From CAWABB01 sp963701735 (lineage in GTDB: Bacteria > Bacteroidota > Ignavibacteria > UBA10030 > UBA6906), in contig CAVPBI010000002.1 in assembly GCA_963701735.1 (NCBI GenBank), positions 62,001 to 126,000 of the forward strand: 64,000 nt of DNA, written 5' to 3'. The position numbers and the translations under genes were made by a program. Below are positions 1 through 9,033 of this stretch, piece after piece; position 1 is the stretch's first letter, and each line of letters begins with the position of its first letter. The notes beneath the pieces were generated by a model, which was not told the DNA's origin, searched no databases, and saw only the letters and a program-made list of their open reading frames with translations.

Positions 1-1317
1 CGAACCCGCGGGAAACTGCAGCGTCTCGTTCCGGAGAATCTGGTCGATGAGGTCGGGCGGCCTGGCGCCTTTCAGCATCGGGTCGAGCGCGTCGTAGATG
101 TTCCATGCGTACGTCACGTCGAACGCCTTCACGTGATGTTCCGGGAGTGAGCCCTCGGACAACATCATGACCGGCCTGATCGCGTCCAGCGCCACGCGCG
201 CGGCGTCCCAGAAGTCGGTCGGCACCAGCTCGGCAACGTCGCATCGGAACCCGTCGATGCCGACGTCCCGCACCCACCAGCACATCATCTCGATCATGTA
301 CTCGCGAAGCCCGGCCTGCGCATAGTCCAGGTCCGCGACATCGGTCCAGTCCACGTTCGGGGGCACGATCTTCCCTGTCGAGTCTTTGGTGAACCACCCG
401 GGGTGATCGGCCATCAGCCTGCTGTCCCACGACGTGTGGTTCGCGACGAGGTCGATGATCAGTTTCATCCCCTGCGCATGGGTCGCCAGCACAAGACTGC
501 GAAAATCGTCGAGCGTTCCAAACTCATGATTGATCCCGTAGAAATCCTGCACGGCATACGGGCTCCCGAGCGTGCCTTTCCGTCTCTCGACTCCGACAGG
601 GTGTATCGGCAGCAGCCAGAGCACCGTGACGCCCATGGACTTCAGCTCGGGCAGCCGCCGCTGCAGGCCGGCAAATGTTCCTTCGGGGGAGAACGAGCGC
701 AGGTAGACCGAGTAGATGACCGCCTCCTTCACCCATGTCTCGCTGGGCCGCGCGGGCGCGTCGGCCAGCGGCCCCTTCAGCAATTCCTCAAGACCCCCGG
801 TCGGGGTCAGCGTCACGGGCTTGTAGATCCCGCCTCCGCCGGCGTAGTCCTTCACGAGCACGGCGATCACGTTCTCGCCGGGGTGGACGGCCTTCGACAC
901 GTCGAGCGCGAACGGATCGGAGTACCCCGTGTGCGTCCCCACGTCGACGCCGTTCACCCAGACCTCCGCATCGTCGTCCACGCCCGCGAAGTGAATGCTC
1001 ATCGGCGGGATCGGAGCGTCGAGCCGGAAGGTACGCACGAACCAGCCCCAGCCGTCGTACGAGGCGAGACTCGGATACGCTTCCCAGAACGCGGGCGTGC
1101 GGACCGTGGTCCAGCCGGCGCGTGAGACATCCGGTCTGTACCATCCCTTCACGATTCCCACCTTCGCCGTGTCGGGTCGGAAGAGCCACTCGCCGTCCAG
1201 CGCGATGCGAACCGGCGATGCGTGCGACGACGAATGCACGAGTGCCATAGCGAGGAGGACCGTCCCGACGTTGACCGGAATGCAGAGCCACGAAGTGAAG
1301 AGAGGCGATGTGATCAT
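1..1317 (-). CDS. Secreted GH13 alpha-amylase-like glycosidase with N-terminal jelly-roll domain (C-terminus beyond window)
   Basis: Hydrolyses alpha-glucans, probably outside the cytoplasm. Read on the minus strand from ATG 1317, the frame stays open to position 1. The N-terminus is hydrophobic and signal-like (about 30 residues). Residues about 35-160 look like a GH2-type sugar-binding jelly roll (FRPDTAKVG, GWGWFVRTF, DAEVWVNGVDVG). The GH13 barrel follows: VIYSVYLRSFS, LWLLPIHPVG, LIIDLVANHTS, GFRCDVAE with the nucleophile Asp near 252, and MLSEG with the acid/base Glu near 141-150. I checked codon phase at the start and at GFRCDVAE and found no net frameshift. It begins 31 bases after the acyltransferase stop, so it is likely the last gene of that operon. 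GH13 membership is firm; substrate (starch, maltodextrin or cyclodextrin) is open. Confidence 0.88.
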   Translation of the reverse strand, partial: MITSPLFTSWLCIPVNVGTVLLAMALVHSSSHASPVRIALDGEWLFRPDTAKVGIVKGWYRPDVSRAGWTTVRTPAFWEAYPSLASYDGWGWFVRTFRLDAPIPPMSIHFAGVDDDAEVWVNGVDVGTHTGYSDPFALDVSKAVHPGENVIAVLVKDYAGGGGIYKPVTLTPTGGLEELLKGPLADAPARPSETWVKEAVIYSVYLRSFSPEGTFAGLQRRLPELKSMGVTVLWLLPIHPVGVERRKGTLGSPYAVQDFYGINHEFGTLDDFRSLVLATHAQGMKLIIDLVANHTSWDSRLMADHPGWFTKDSTGKIVPPNVDWTDVADLDYAQAGLREYMIEMMCWWVRDVGIDGFRCDVAELVPTDFWDAARVALDAIRPVMMLSEGSLPEHHVKAFDVTYAWNIYDALDPMLKGARPPDLIDQILRNETLQFPAGS

Positions 1318-1348
1318 CCAACCCTCATGTCGTTCAACCACGAGCCGC

Positions 1349-2541
1349 CTACCCCGGCGAGACGAGGAAGGCGAGAAGGAACATGGCCAGCGCGAGCCCC
1401 TGCATGAGACGCATACGCTTCCGGTCGCCGCGGCGAACCCGGTCCCACCAGATGGCGATCAGGATCATGAGCCCGACGAGAACAAGTGTGGCTGACAAGA
1501 ACTTCAGGGTATCCGAAGGAGCGATTCACCCATCGCCGGAACGAATACCCGCCGACATCGGCGTAGATCAACTGGAGGTGCGCGGCGTACACGAGAAGCG
1601 ATTCGCGGCCCACAAGCGATACGATAGACCGCTCCCCTACCCCCGTGCGCCGCTCATAGGTATAGCACAGGGAGAGCAGCAGCAACACCAGCCCAAGACG
1701 GAGGAGAACGAAGCCCGGGCTTGTGCGCCAGTAGTCGTGCGGCGGGTAGAGCGCGCGTCAGCACGGGCTCGATGATGAACGAACCGACGACGAGCACGGC
1801 CCCGACCATTGCGAATCGCTTCATCGACGACCTGGCTGGATCGTCCCCTTCACGATCGGGAGTGCGGTCGCGGGCGGCCGTGAACACGCCCCCGGCAACA
1901 ACTCCCGACAGCAGGAATACCGACCACGGAAACAGCGGGAACTGGGATCCGTATCCCGCGTTCAGATATGCGGCGATCGGCAGCGGGAGCAGCCAGGCCG
2001 GATTGACGCTCCACACGATGGGGGTCAGCAGAGTGATTCCGGCAGCCACCCACGGGAGCGCGGCAAAGAGCCGGCGCTCGGTACGGACAATCTGAAGGAT
2101 CAGCAGCACCAGCAGCAAACTGACCGCGATGCACTGCAGCACATCCACCGCCCAGAATTTCGTCCAGGCTTCGGGAGATACTCCTTCGATGAAGCGCCGG
2201 AGACTGAAGGCGGGCAGGTGCAGCGCATATCCGAGCGCGAGCACGAACAGGAGCTTTCCGGCCTGCCTGCCCAGCGCCGGACCGAACGAAAGATAGTCGG
2301 GGAGTTTGCGTCTGAGAGCGACCGCGAAAACGAACCCTGACGCAAAAATGAACGAGGGGGCGACAAGCCCGTCGACGAAGCTGATCAGTCGATACGCAGG
2401 CTCTCCGCTCAGATCACTGCGCAGCGTGGCGTTGAGCACGTGCGTCTGGACCATCACGATGACCGCCCATCCGCGGAGCAGGTCGATGAACTGCAGGCGC
2501 GCGCGCGAACCGCCGGGGCCGGTCGGGCTCTGCGTTCCCAC
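1349..2541 (-). CDS. YeiB/DUF1624-like multi-TM acyltransferase, copy 1 (two frameshifts)
   Basis: Multi-pass inner-membrane protein of the heparan-alpha-glucosaminide N-acetyltransferase catalytic (DUF1624/YeiB) type, a group that moves acyl groups from acyl-CoA onto sugars. It starts at GTG 2541, six bases after copy 2. The N-terminus has the family signature FIDLLRGWAVIVMVQTH, followed by about ten hydrophobic helices. The reading frame breaks near 1750 (family sequence resumes as YPPHDYWRTSPGF) and again near 1510 (resumes as LKFLSATLVLVGLM), ending at the TAG at 1349-1351. With both breaks bridged it is about 395 residues, normal for the family. Both breaks need only single-base changes, so a sequencing indel is likelier than a true pseudogene. 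The acceptor sugar is unknown. Confidence 0.75.
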
Positions 2542-2547
2542 GCGGCG

Positions 2548-3691
2548 TCAGTACGGACGTGTCAGGAACACGTAGGTGACCGCGGTTGCCACGACCATGC
2601 GCACCGTGGCAAGACGGCCCGCATGCTGCGTCCTGAGGTAGGCGTGCACGTGTACCATCGCCGTCATCGCAAGCAGCACCGCGGTCGCGACGGCGAGCGC
2701 GGCAGTCATGTCAAGCCGCTGCCCGACGAGCTGCATGAGTCCGTCGTTGGCGGATGACCCGTAGACAACGATGAGGTGCACGGCATAGATGAGGAACGAA
2801 GCGCGCCCCAGGGCCACGAGCGGACGGCTGAGCGGCCGCGGAGGCGGGCCGGCGCCGAGGAAACTTGCCGCCAGCGTGAAGACGACAAAGAGCCGGATCA
2901 GGATCAGGCCCGGATTGGCCTTCCACCAGTCGTGCAGCGGATAGATGTGCGCCGGCACGAGCGCGCCGATCACGCCGAGCGCAGCGCCGACCGCGCTGAT
3001 GACCAGGGCGCGCCCGAGCACCACCGGCTCCGTCCCCTTCGCGCGGCTGCCGAGGAAGAGCCTCCCGACGGCCGCTCCGGCGAGCATGTAGACGGCGTAC
3101 GGCACGACCGGAAAGACCGATGGCTGACAGGCGTTGAGATATGGGGTGAGGAGTTGCGGTAGCACCCCGCTCAGGTCGGTCGACCAGAGCACAGGTGCCG
3201 CAAGGGCGATGACCGCCGCCAGCCCGGCCGCGAAGTGCGGCTGCGACGGCCGGCGTGCGGCTGAGCATCACGATGATCTGGAGCGTCAGCAGCGTGACCG
3301 CGACGCAGTGCAGGACGTCCACCTGGAACAACTGCGCCAGTTCGGAGGACGTGGCGCCGGCGACAACCTTCTCAAATGAGAAGTACGGAAGGTGGAGTGC
3401 GTATCCGACAATCAACAGGAAGAGGATGCGGCCGAGGCGCTTCGCGACCAACGGCCCCGGCGTCCGGTATTCCTCCCACCGCCGCTCGGTGGCGACCATG
3501 AACGCCAGGCCTGAGATGAACAGGAAGAGCGGCGCCGTGAATCCGCGCACGGCGTCGTAGACCCGGAACATGTCTGTCGCACGCACGGCCGGACTCAGGA
3601 CCGAATCGACACTGTGGCCAAGGACCATGATGACCACGGCGATGCCGCGCAGGACATCCAGGGATTCGAGACGCTGTGATGAAGGGTGCAT
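2548..3691 (-). CDS. YeiB/DUF1624-like multi-TM acyltransferase, copy 2 (one frameshift)
   Basis: Paralogue of the next gene downstream and the same DUF1624/YeiB type: SLDVLRGIAVVIMVLGHS at the N-terminus, then APLFLFISGLAFM and LFLLIVGYALHLPYFSF, with about ten membrane helices. The frame breaks near 3235; the second half resumes with FAAGLAAVIALAAPVLW and runs to the stop at 2548. It includes IYPLHDWWKANPG and ASFLIYAVHLIVVYG, both matching copy 1 at equivalent places. The bridged product is about 380 residues. It lies 60 bases after the response regulator and 6 bases before copy 1, so the run regulator-acyltransferase-acyltransferase-amylase may be one transcript. Function by family: transfer of acetyl or acyl groups to a glycan; substrate not predictable. 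Confidence 0.75.
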
Positions 3692-3751
3692 GGTTGAACG
3701 CTGGCGCAGATGCGGGGAGCGGGAATTCGGCCGCCGGGAGGCGACGCGCGA

Positions 3752-4135
3752 TTATGTCCCCATCTTGTCGAGGAGTATCCGCTCGAGCTCGTCGAGGTCC
3801 ACGGGCTTGGTCACGTATGCGGCCCCGCCGAGGTCCTTCCCGAATTTCTTCGCATAGTAGTCGTCGACAGCGGTGAGGAACACAAACGGGATGGTTCGAT
3901 ACTCCCGGACTTTCTGCACTTCCTGGAACAGCTCGAACCCGTTCGTGCCGGGCATGACGAGATCGGAGATGATGATGCTCGGCTTCAGGCGCGCAACGGC
4001 CTTCAGCGCTGACTCCGCTCCATCCACAGCCTCAACGCGGAACCCGCGGTCGCGCAGGCCGAAGAGCGTTGCGTCGCGGATAGCGGGCTCATCGTCTACA
4101 AGCAAGATGAGTTTGTCGGGGGGCATGTGTTTCAT
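3752..4135 (-). CDS. Single-domain response regulator (CheY-like receiver)
   Basis: Receiver-only protein of about 127 residues. The acidic pocket (LLVDDEP), phospho-acceptor Asp in IIISDLVMPG, Thr in VFLTAVDD and the conserved Lys in AYVTKPVDL are all present, and no output domain follows. I took ATG 4135 (MKHMPPDKL), which leaves a normal receiver N-terminus; upstream in-frame codons are arginine-rich and unlike protein. No histidine kinase lies beside it. An AT-rich stretch just upstream (about 4151-4166) may hold its promoter, but spacing is not ideal. It heads the acyltransferase-amylase run, so a role in glycan or envelope control is possible but unproven. Confidence 0.85.
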   Translation of the reverse strand: MKHMPPDKLILLVDDEPAIRDATLFGLRDRGFRVEAVDGAESALKAVARLKPSIIISDLVMPGTNGFELFQEVQKVREYRTIPFVFLTAVDDYYAKKFGKDLGGAAYVTKPVDLDELERILLDKMGT

Positions 4136-4304
4136 TGCATGACTCTCAATATATAGAATATCAGCAATCCCGACCGGAAACGCAATGCCAGGTGCCGTCG
4201 GAGGTCTGCTCCTCTTGCTCCCGGGAGGTAACCCCTGAACGCGAACGCGGGAAGCTGCACGTGGAGACCGCGATGGTCGCAAAAAGTCTGCATCTCTCGC
4301 AGGT

Positions 4305-5637
4305 TCACTGCGATACCGTCCTCGCCACACACCCGGCGGCAGATTCTCCGCTCCTTATGGCTCCTTCGACTGTCGCCGGCAGACCCGTCGCGGTCCAATC
4401 GCCCGCAAGGAACAGGTTCGGCACAGGTGTCCGCACATCAGGACGCAACGCCTCAACCTCCGGCGAAAGCGAGAACGTCGCTCGCTTTTCGCGGATTACC
4501 ACCGCATGATACGGCAACTGCGCACCCTCGCCGAAGATGGCCACGCAGTCTCCGATCCCTCGTGCAACCAGTGCCTCGTTTGTCAACGCATTCTCCTCGT
4601 ACGCCGCGCTGATCACGAGCGAGAGACGTTCGCCGTCTGCGTTCACGCGCGCGTGCCTGAACACCCACTGCACACTCCTCCCGAGCACTCCCAGCACGGC
4701 GTGCGGAGAAACCCGATGATCGTACCAGAGGTGAATGCACAGGATCGGCGACACTGCCGTCGACGAAATCTCCCGAAGGTGGAAATCCGGATGGCGAGGA
4801 CGCCGGCAGCAGACGCGCGACATTCGTCGAGGGCACCGCAAGAATCACGCTTGACGCGTCGACAACAGCACCGTCCTTCGTCCGGACGCGGGCGGCCTTC
4901 CCCCCCTCCTCAATTGTCTCAGCCACATCGACCCCGAAGCGCACGTCGCCGCCGCGCGCGCGTATGTAGGACACCGCAGGATCAACCAGCAGCTCCGAGA
5001 GCCCGGCCCTGGGAATCGCGAGCGCCGCGCCGGTGCGGTGGGAGAGGAACGCCTCGCGCAGTGAGCGCACGAACACCCGGGCGGAGGCCGCCCCTGGCTT
5101 CTCATTCATGATGGAGATCGCCAGCGGGTGCCAGAACGATGCCCGGGCCTCGGCGGAGGCTCCATGCCGGTCGAGCCACCGGTCGATCGTCCAGTCCGGC
5201 GGGACCCCGGACGCGGATGCGGACTCCCGTGCGATCGCGGCCCCCGCGCGCAGCACGCCGGGTTTGTCTCCTGCCGCAAACAGATTGGAGGCCAGCACGC
5301 CTCCGAGCAGGTGGAGCGGCGAGGGGAGCGCCGGAAAGCGGAGGCGCAGGTAGCCCCGTCGCGGGTGATGAAAGAGGAGCTCAGGCGTTGTCTGGATGTC
5401 CAGCAGGTGCGCGCTGCCGATCGTTTCCAGATAGGCGCGCGTGCGGGCGTATCCGGCGATCAGCAGGTGCTGCCCGTTGTCGATGACGTCGCCGGTCGTC
5501 CGGTCTCGAAACGAGTACGCCCGGCCGCCCGCATACGGGCGCTGCTCCAGGAGAAGGACGGGGATGGAACGGGAAGCCAGTGCAACGCCGGCGGCGAGGC
5601 CGCTCAGCCCTGCGCCGACGACGACGACGGGTTTCAC
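4305..5637 (-). CDS. hpnE: HpnE-like FAD-dependent squalene-forming oxidoreductase (one frameshift)
   Basis: Reduces hydroxysqualene to squalene, the last of three steps from farnesyl diphosphate in the HpnCDE pathway. The N-terminus carries the FAD dinucleotide-binding motif VVVGAGLSGLAAGVALA and then LLEQRPYAGGRAYSF, typical of the amine oxidase/phytoene desaturase fold. The C-terminal FAD motif NLFLAGDWTATGLPATVEGAIRSG is in another frame; the break lies near 4800 (ILAVPSTNVARLLP joins HPDFHLREISSTAVSPI). The bridged length is about 440 residues, as expected. It overlaps hpnD by four bases (start 5637, hpnD stop 5634). The rest of the protein is well conserved, so the frame break is probably an indel error. 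Confidence 0.85.
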
Positions 5638-6524
5638 ACGGACGGGATGCTGTGAGGTTCCGCGCGGCGGGCGCGGGCAATCCAGGAGTACTTCAACAAA
5701 TGGCTCAGCCAGTACCTGAAGGCGATCAGGGCCTTCAGGGGCGACGAAACGGAGATGCGCCGGGCGAAAACGTTGTAGTTGTCACGCTCGATCCGACGGA
5801 GCAGATGGGCGTAGATCGACCACATGATGCGCGCCGCGAAGAAGTAGTACTTGTCCTCATCGCGCAGCGATGCACGCGCCGCATCGAAGTAGAAGCGGGC
5901 CCGGTCGCACTCATACCGCATCAACTCCACGAACTGCGGCGTGTAGCGGCTCTGCAGGATATCCTCTTCACGGACCCCGAAGCGCTCGAGGTCTTCGAGC
6001 GGGAGATAGATCCGGCCGCGGCGTGCGTCATCCTTGACGTCCCGCAGGATGTTCGTCAGCTGCAGCGCGATGCCCAGGTTGACGGCATATGCGCGCGTCG
6101 ACGCGTTCTGAGCGCCGAAGATGGGGCGGCACATCAATCCGACGGTCGAGGCAACCAGATAGCAGTACTCGTGGAGATCGTCGAAGCGCTGATAGCGCGT
6201 CCGGGTGAGGTCCATCTCCATGCCACGGATCAGGTCATGGAACAGCTCGACCGGAATGTTGAACCGGCGCGCGACGGCGCTGATCTGATTGAGAAGCGGG
6301 AACGTCGATGTGCCGCTCAGCGCCCGGCCGAGCTCCATCCTCCAGCGGCGGAGGCGCACGGCCTTCCGCCCCTGATCGGGCTCCTCGTCCACGATGTCAT
6401 CCGTATAGCGGCAGAATGCGTAGACGGCATGGAGCGCCTCGCGCTGCGGGCGCGGAAGCAGCGAGAAGGAGTAGTAGAAGTTCGTATTGCTCTGTCGCGT
6501 GATCGCGGTGGCTGAGGCGTTCAT
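5634..6524 (-). CDS. hpnD: Presqualene diphosphate synthase HpnD
   Basis: Condenses two farnesyl diphosphates to presqualene diphosphate. It is a 296-residue trans-isoprenyl synthase of the squalene/phytoene synthase family. The first aspartate-rich motif is CRYTDDIVDE near residue 40, and the second is NILRDVKDDARRGRIYLP near 170. The spacing and the NFYYSFSLLP opening are HpnD-like. Its ATG overlaps the hpnC stop (ATGA) and its stop overlaps the hpnE start, so the three genes are translationally coupled. Phytoene synthase is the main alternative; the hpnC-hpnD-hpnE order favours the squalene route. Confidence 0.9.
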   Translation of the reverse strand: MNASATAITRQSNTNFYYSFSLLPRPQREALHAVYAFCRYTDDIVDEEPDQGRKAVRLRRWRMELGRALSGTSTFPLLNQISAVARRFNIPVELFHDLIRGMEMDLTRTRYQRFDDLHEYCYLVASTVGLMCRPIFGAQNASTRAYAVNLGIALQLTNILRDVKDDARRGRIYLPLEDLERFGVREEDILQSRYTPQFVELMRYECDRARFYFDAARASLRDEDKYYFFAARIMWSIYAHLLRRIERDNYNVFARRISVSSPLKALIAFRYWLSHLLKYSWIARARRAEPHSIPSV

Positions 6525-7396
6525 GTTCTCCCGCTGACAATCGCTGCCGCCAGAATGCGCAGCCTGTCCGCGCGGCCGACAACGGGCCGCGACCGGAACA
6601 CATCGTATCCGGACCGTTCGATCGCGTCGAGGATTGCCACGCCCCCCCGCCGGGTCAGATCCAGCTCAAACCGGAGCCGGCCGCGCACCATCCCGAGGAG
6701 CGGTCGCCCGCGCAGAAACAGCGCCCGCGTGCGATCCACCTGGAACTTCATCAGGCCGCGGAACCTGGCATCCATCGCCGACGCCCGAAGGTCCTTTTCA
6801 GTATACCCAAAACGCCGTAGATCGTCAAGCGGGAGGTAGATCCGGTCTTTCTGCAGATCCAGCGCGATATCCTGCCAGAAATTCGTGAGCTGGAGGGCTG
6901 TGCAGAGGTCGTCGGAGCGATCGACCGTCGCGGCACTCGCGGCACCAAAGAGGTGGAGCACGAGCCGCCCGACGGGATTTGCGGAACACCGGCAATACCC
7001 GAGCAGGTCGTCAAAGGTCTGATGCCGGGACGTGGTGACGTCCATCCGGAAGGCGGTCAGGAGATCGCGGAGCAGCTGCACGGGGATCGATGTCTGCGCC
7101 ACGGTTTCCGCGAGCGCGACGAACACAGGACCCCCCGGGCGGCCCGCGAGCGCGTCGTCCAGCTGCCGCTCCCACGAATCCAGCGCCCGCAGGCGCTCGG
7201 CCGGCGGGCCTGTTCCCTCGTCCGCGAAATCGTCAGCAGCCCGGGCGAATGCATAGACCGCCCAGACGTAAGGCCTGAGGTTCCGGGGCACCGCGATCGA
7301 AGCGACGGGGAAGTTCTCGTAGTGTTCCTTCGCGATCCGCTCACAGTGGCGGAACGATTCCCCGACGGTGGGAGATATGGGCGTCCTGCGTTCCAT
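6521..7396 (-). CDS. hpnC: Hydroxysqualene synthase HpnC
   Basis: Converts presqualene diphosphate to hydroxysqualene in the HpnCDE pathway. It is 291 residues of the squalene/phytoene synthase fold with a first motif ARAADDFADE and second motif TNFWQDIALDLQKDRIYLP, plus the HpnC-like opening HCERIAKEHYENFPVAS. ATG 7396 is forced, because an in-frame TGA lies just upstream. It is the first gene of the operon, and no squalene-hopene cyclase lies in this window, so the end product (hopanoids or another squalene use) cannot be decided here. Confidence 0.9.
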   Translation of the reverse strand: MERRTPISPTVGESFRHCERIAKEHYENFPVASIAVPRNLRPYVWAVYAFARAADDFADEGTGPPAERLRALDSWERQLDDALAGRPGGPVFVALAETVAQTSIPVQLLRDLLTAFRMDVTTSRHQTFDDLLGYCRCSANPVGRLVLHLFGAASAATVDRSDDLCTALQLTNFWQDIALDLQKDRIYLPLDDLRRFGYTEKDLRASAMDARFRGLMKFQVDRTRALFLRGRPLLGMVRGRLRFELDLTRRGGVAILDAIERSGYDVFRSRPVVGRADRLRILAAAIVSGRT

Positions 7397-7405
7397 CCTT
7401 CACAA

Positions 7406-7434
7406 AACCTATCAAAATCGGCCCAAAACTGCAA
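7406..7434 (-). promoter_or_regulatory. Candidate sigma70-like promoter for hpnCDE
   Basis: On the minus strand TTGCAG (7434-7429) and TAGGTT (7411-7406) are separated by 17 bases. The -10 ends only nine bases before the hpnC ATG, so transcription would start almost at the start codon. The -10 is weaker than at other promoters in this window. Confidence 0.4.
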
Positions 7435-7442
7435 TCGGCACC

Positions 7443-7471
7443 TTGCTCTTATCGGCGGTTTTGGATATATT
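7443..7471 (+). promoter_or_regulatory. Sigma70-like promoter for the tRNA-tilS-hpt-ftsH unit
   Basis: TTGCTC (7443-7448), a 17-base spacer, then TATATT (7466-7471). The expected start, near 7478, is about five bases before the mature tRNA end. The same TATATT -10 and 17-base spacing recur at radA, rfaE1, the PpiD-like gene and secD. Confidence 0.7.
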
Positions 7472-7482
7472 AAATGTCTTCC

Positions 7483-7556
7483 GGCGGGATAGCTCAGTTG
7501 GTTAGAGCAATGGAATCATAATCCATGTGTCGGGGGTTCGAATCCCTCTCCCGCTA
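7483..7556 (+). tRNA. tRNA with CAU anticodon (elongator Met, or Ile2 read by lysidine)
   Basis: A full cloverleaf folds by eye. The acceptor stem is GGCGGGA with TCCCGCT (first pair G-U), the D stem is GCTC/GAGC, and the anticodon stem is ATGGA/TCCAT around loop ATCATAA. The anticodon CAT is at 7517-7519. The T stem is GGGGG/CCCTC with TTCGAAT. The discriminator is A and CCA is not encoded. CAU is shared by elongator tRNA-Met and by the tRNA-Ile2 that TilS converts to read AUA. The next gene is tilS, so the Ile2 identity deserves testing, although the acceptor sequence also resembles elongator Met of related phyla. It is not an initiator: the first pair is G-U and the anticodon stem lacks the three G-C pairs. 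Confidence 0.93.
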
Positions 7557-7599
7557 CAACGGACAGCCGGGACGTGCCGGGGCTCCGTGGGGAAAGCAG

Positions 7600-9033
7600 A
7601 TGCCCAGCTTCGCAGCACATACGTTCCGCGCCCGCTTCCGTGAACATCTTGTCCGTCGCCGGCTGCTGGGGGAGCGCAGCAAGATTCTCGTCGCGGTCAG
7701 TGGCGGCGTGGATTCCGTCATCCTGCTCGACCTGCTCGCGGGCGAGCGCGACCATCTCGCCTTGACTCTCGCCGTTGCGCACTTCAATCACCAGCTGCGC
7801 GGAGCCGAATCCGACGACGATGAGACGTTCGTCATGGACCGGGCACGCGCATACGGCATCGAGTGTTATGTCGAGCGCGCAGACACGGCCGAGGTCGCGC
7901 GTCTCTCAAAGCGGGGCGTCCAGGAGACAGCACGCATGCTCCGCTACGACTTCTTCGCCAAGCTGCTGCTCTCGTCGGGATTCGACCGCATCGCCACGGC
8001 TCACAACGCCGACGACAACGCCGAAACGGTTCTCCTGAATCTCTTCCGCGGCGCCGGCGTCCAGGGTTTGGCGGGCATTCCCGCCTTCCGGAGCGATCGC
8101 AACATCATCCGTCCCCTGCTGTTCGCGGAACGGAAGGACATCGCGGCGTACGGGCAGGACGTCGGCCTTTCCTTCCGGGAGGACTCGTCGAACGACACCG
8201 ACCATTATACGCGCAACTTCATCCGTCATCGGGTCCTCCCGCTGGTGCAGGAGCAGGTCAACCCGACGATCGTGCAGACGTTAAACCGCTCCTCGGAACT
8301 CTTCCGGGAGCTGGAAGCGTACCTGTCGTACAACGCGCGTCGTCATCTCGACCTGATCGTGACGCGCCAGACCGCGGACGACCTCCACGTCGCGATCCCC
8401 GGATTGCGCGGCGTTCCCGTGCTGCTGCGGCAGCACATCGTGATGCTCGCGGCTGAGCGGTTCACCGGCCGGCGGCCTGATTTCGATCAGACCGCTCGCG
8501 TGCTGGATCTGATGGACGGAACGACGGGAGCGTGGGTGCCGCTCTCGCAGGATCACGTAGTGTTCCGTGACCGCGACGCGCTCGTGTTCCGCAAGGCGGA
8601 ACCGCTGTCGGAATTCAGGATCGTGGTGCAGCAGGACCATGCATACGACCTCGGGGCCTTTCACTTCTCGTCGGAGCTCCTGAGCGGGGTGCCCGGCCAG
8701 ACCCAGGGCAGGCCCGCAGAGTTCGTGGATGCCGACAAGCTGAAGGCCGGGGACCTGATCCTGAGGACCTGGAGCGAAGGCGACGCGTTCATGCCGCTGG
8801 GGATGCGGACGATGAAGAAGGTCAGCGACTTCTTCGTGGACGCAAAGGTCCCGGTCTACGAGAAGCGCCGGTTCCCCATTCTCGAGACCGCCGACGGCAC
8901 CATCGTCTGGGTCTGCGGGCAGCGGATCGACGACAGGTTCAAGGTCACGGAAGAAACAAGGCGGGTGCTGAAACTGGAGTTTCACCGGTCACAGGATAGG
9001 TTGAATGGCACGTCGAATTCGGGTCAACGGTGA
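7600..9033 (+). CDS. tilS: tRNA(Ile)-lysidine synthase TilS
   Basis: Ligates lysine to C34 of the CAU-anticodon tRNA-Ile2 so that it reads AUA. About 477 residues. The N-type ATP pyrophosphatase PP-loop is KILVAVSGGVDSVILLDLL near residue 30. VAHFNHQLRGAESDDDETF and ATAHNADDNAETVLLNLFRG are classic TilS motifs, and a C-terminal TilS domain contains LILRTWSEGDAFMPLGM. I chose ATG 7600, behind a G-rich ribosome site (GTGGGGAAAG); the longer open frame begins inside the tRNA and is not credible. Its 3' end overlaps hpt by 29 bases. The order tilS-hpt-ftsH is conserved in many bacteria, including Bacillus. Confidence 0.95.
   Translation: MPSFAAHTFRARFREHLVRRRLLGERSKILVAVSGGVDSVILLDLLAGERDHLALTLAVAHFNHQLRGAESDDDETFVMDRARAYGIECYVERADTAEVARLSKRGVQETARMLRYDFFAKLLLSSGFDRIATAHNADDNAETVLLNLFRGAGVQGLAGIPAFRSDRNIIRPLLFAERKDIAAYGQDVGLSFREDSSNDTDHYTRNFIRHRVLPLVQEQVNPTIVQTLNRSSELFRELEAYLSYNARRHLDLIVTRQTADDLHVAIPGLRGVPVLLRQHIVMLAAERFTGRRPDFDQTARVLDLMDGTTGAWVPLSQDHVVFRDRDALVFRKAEPLSEFRIVVQQDHAYDLGAFHFSSELLSGVPGQTQGRPAEFVDADKLKAGDLILRTWSEGDAFMPLGMRTMKKVSDFFVDAKVPVYEKRRFPILETADGTIVWVCGQRIDDRFKVTEETRRVLKLEFHRSQDRLNGTSNSGQR

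Noticed and set aside
788..1321. Long arginine-rich open frames near the left edge on both strands
   Set aside because: They are shadows of the GH13 gene, whose frame has catalytic motifs; the Arg/Pro-rich products are typical of alternate frames in high-GC DNA.
1349..3691. Programmed frameshifting of the acyltransferase genes
   Set aside because: No slippery heptamer with a downstream structure was evident, and similar breaks occur in unrelated genes across the window.
4132..4398. 88-residue minus-strand frame between the receiver and hpnE
   Set aside because: No signal, domain or ribosome site; it overlaps the hpnE end. The 169-base region looks like a promoter-bearing spacer.
7525..7599. 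Extended tilS start at 7525
   Set aside because: It lies inside the tRNA gene and adds residues unlike any TilS; ATG 7600 has a ribosome site.
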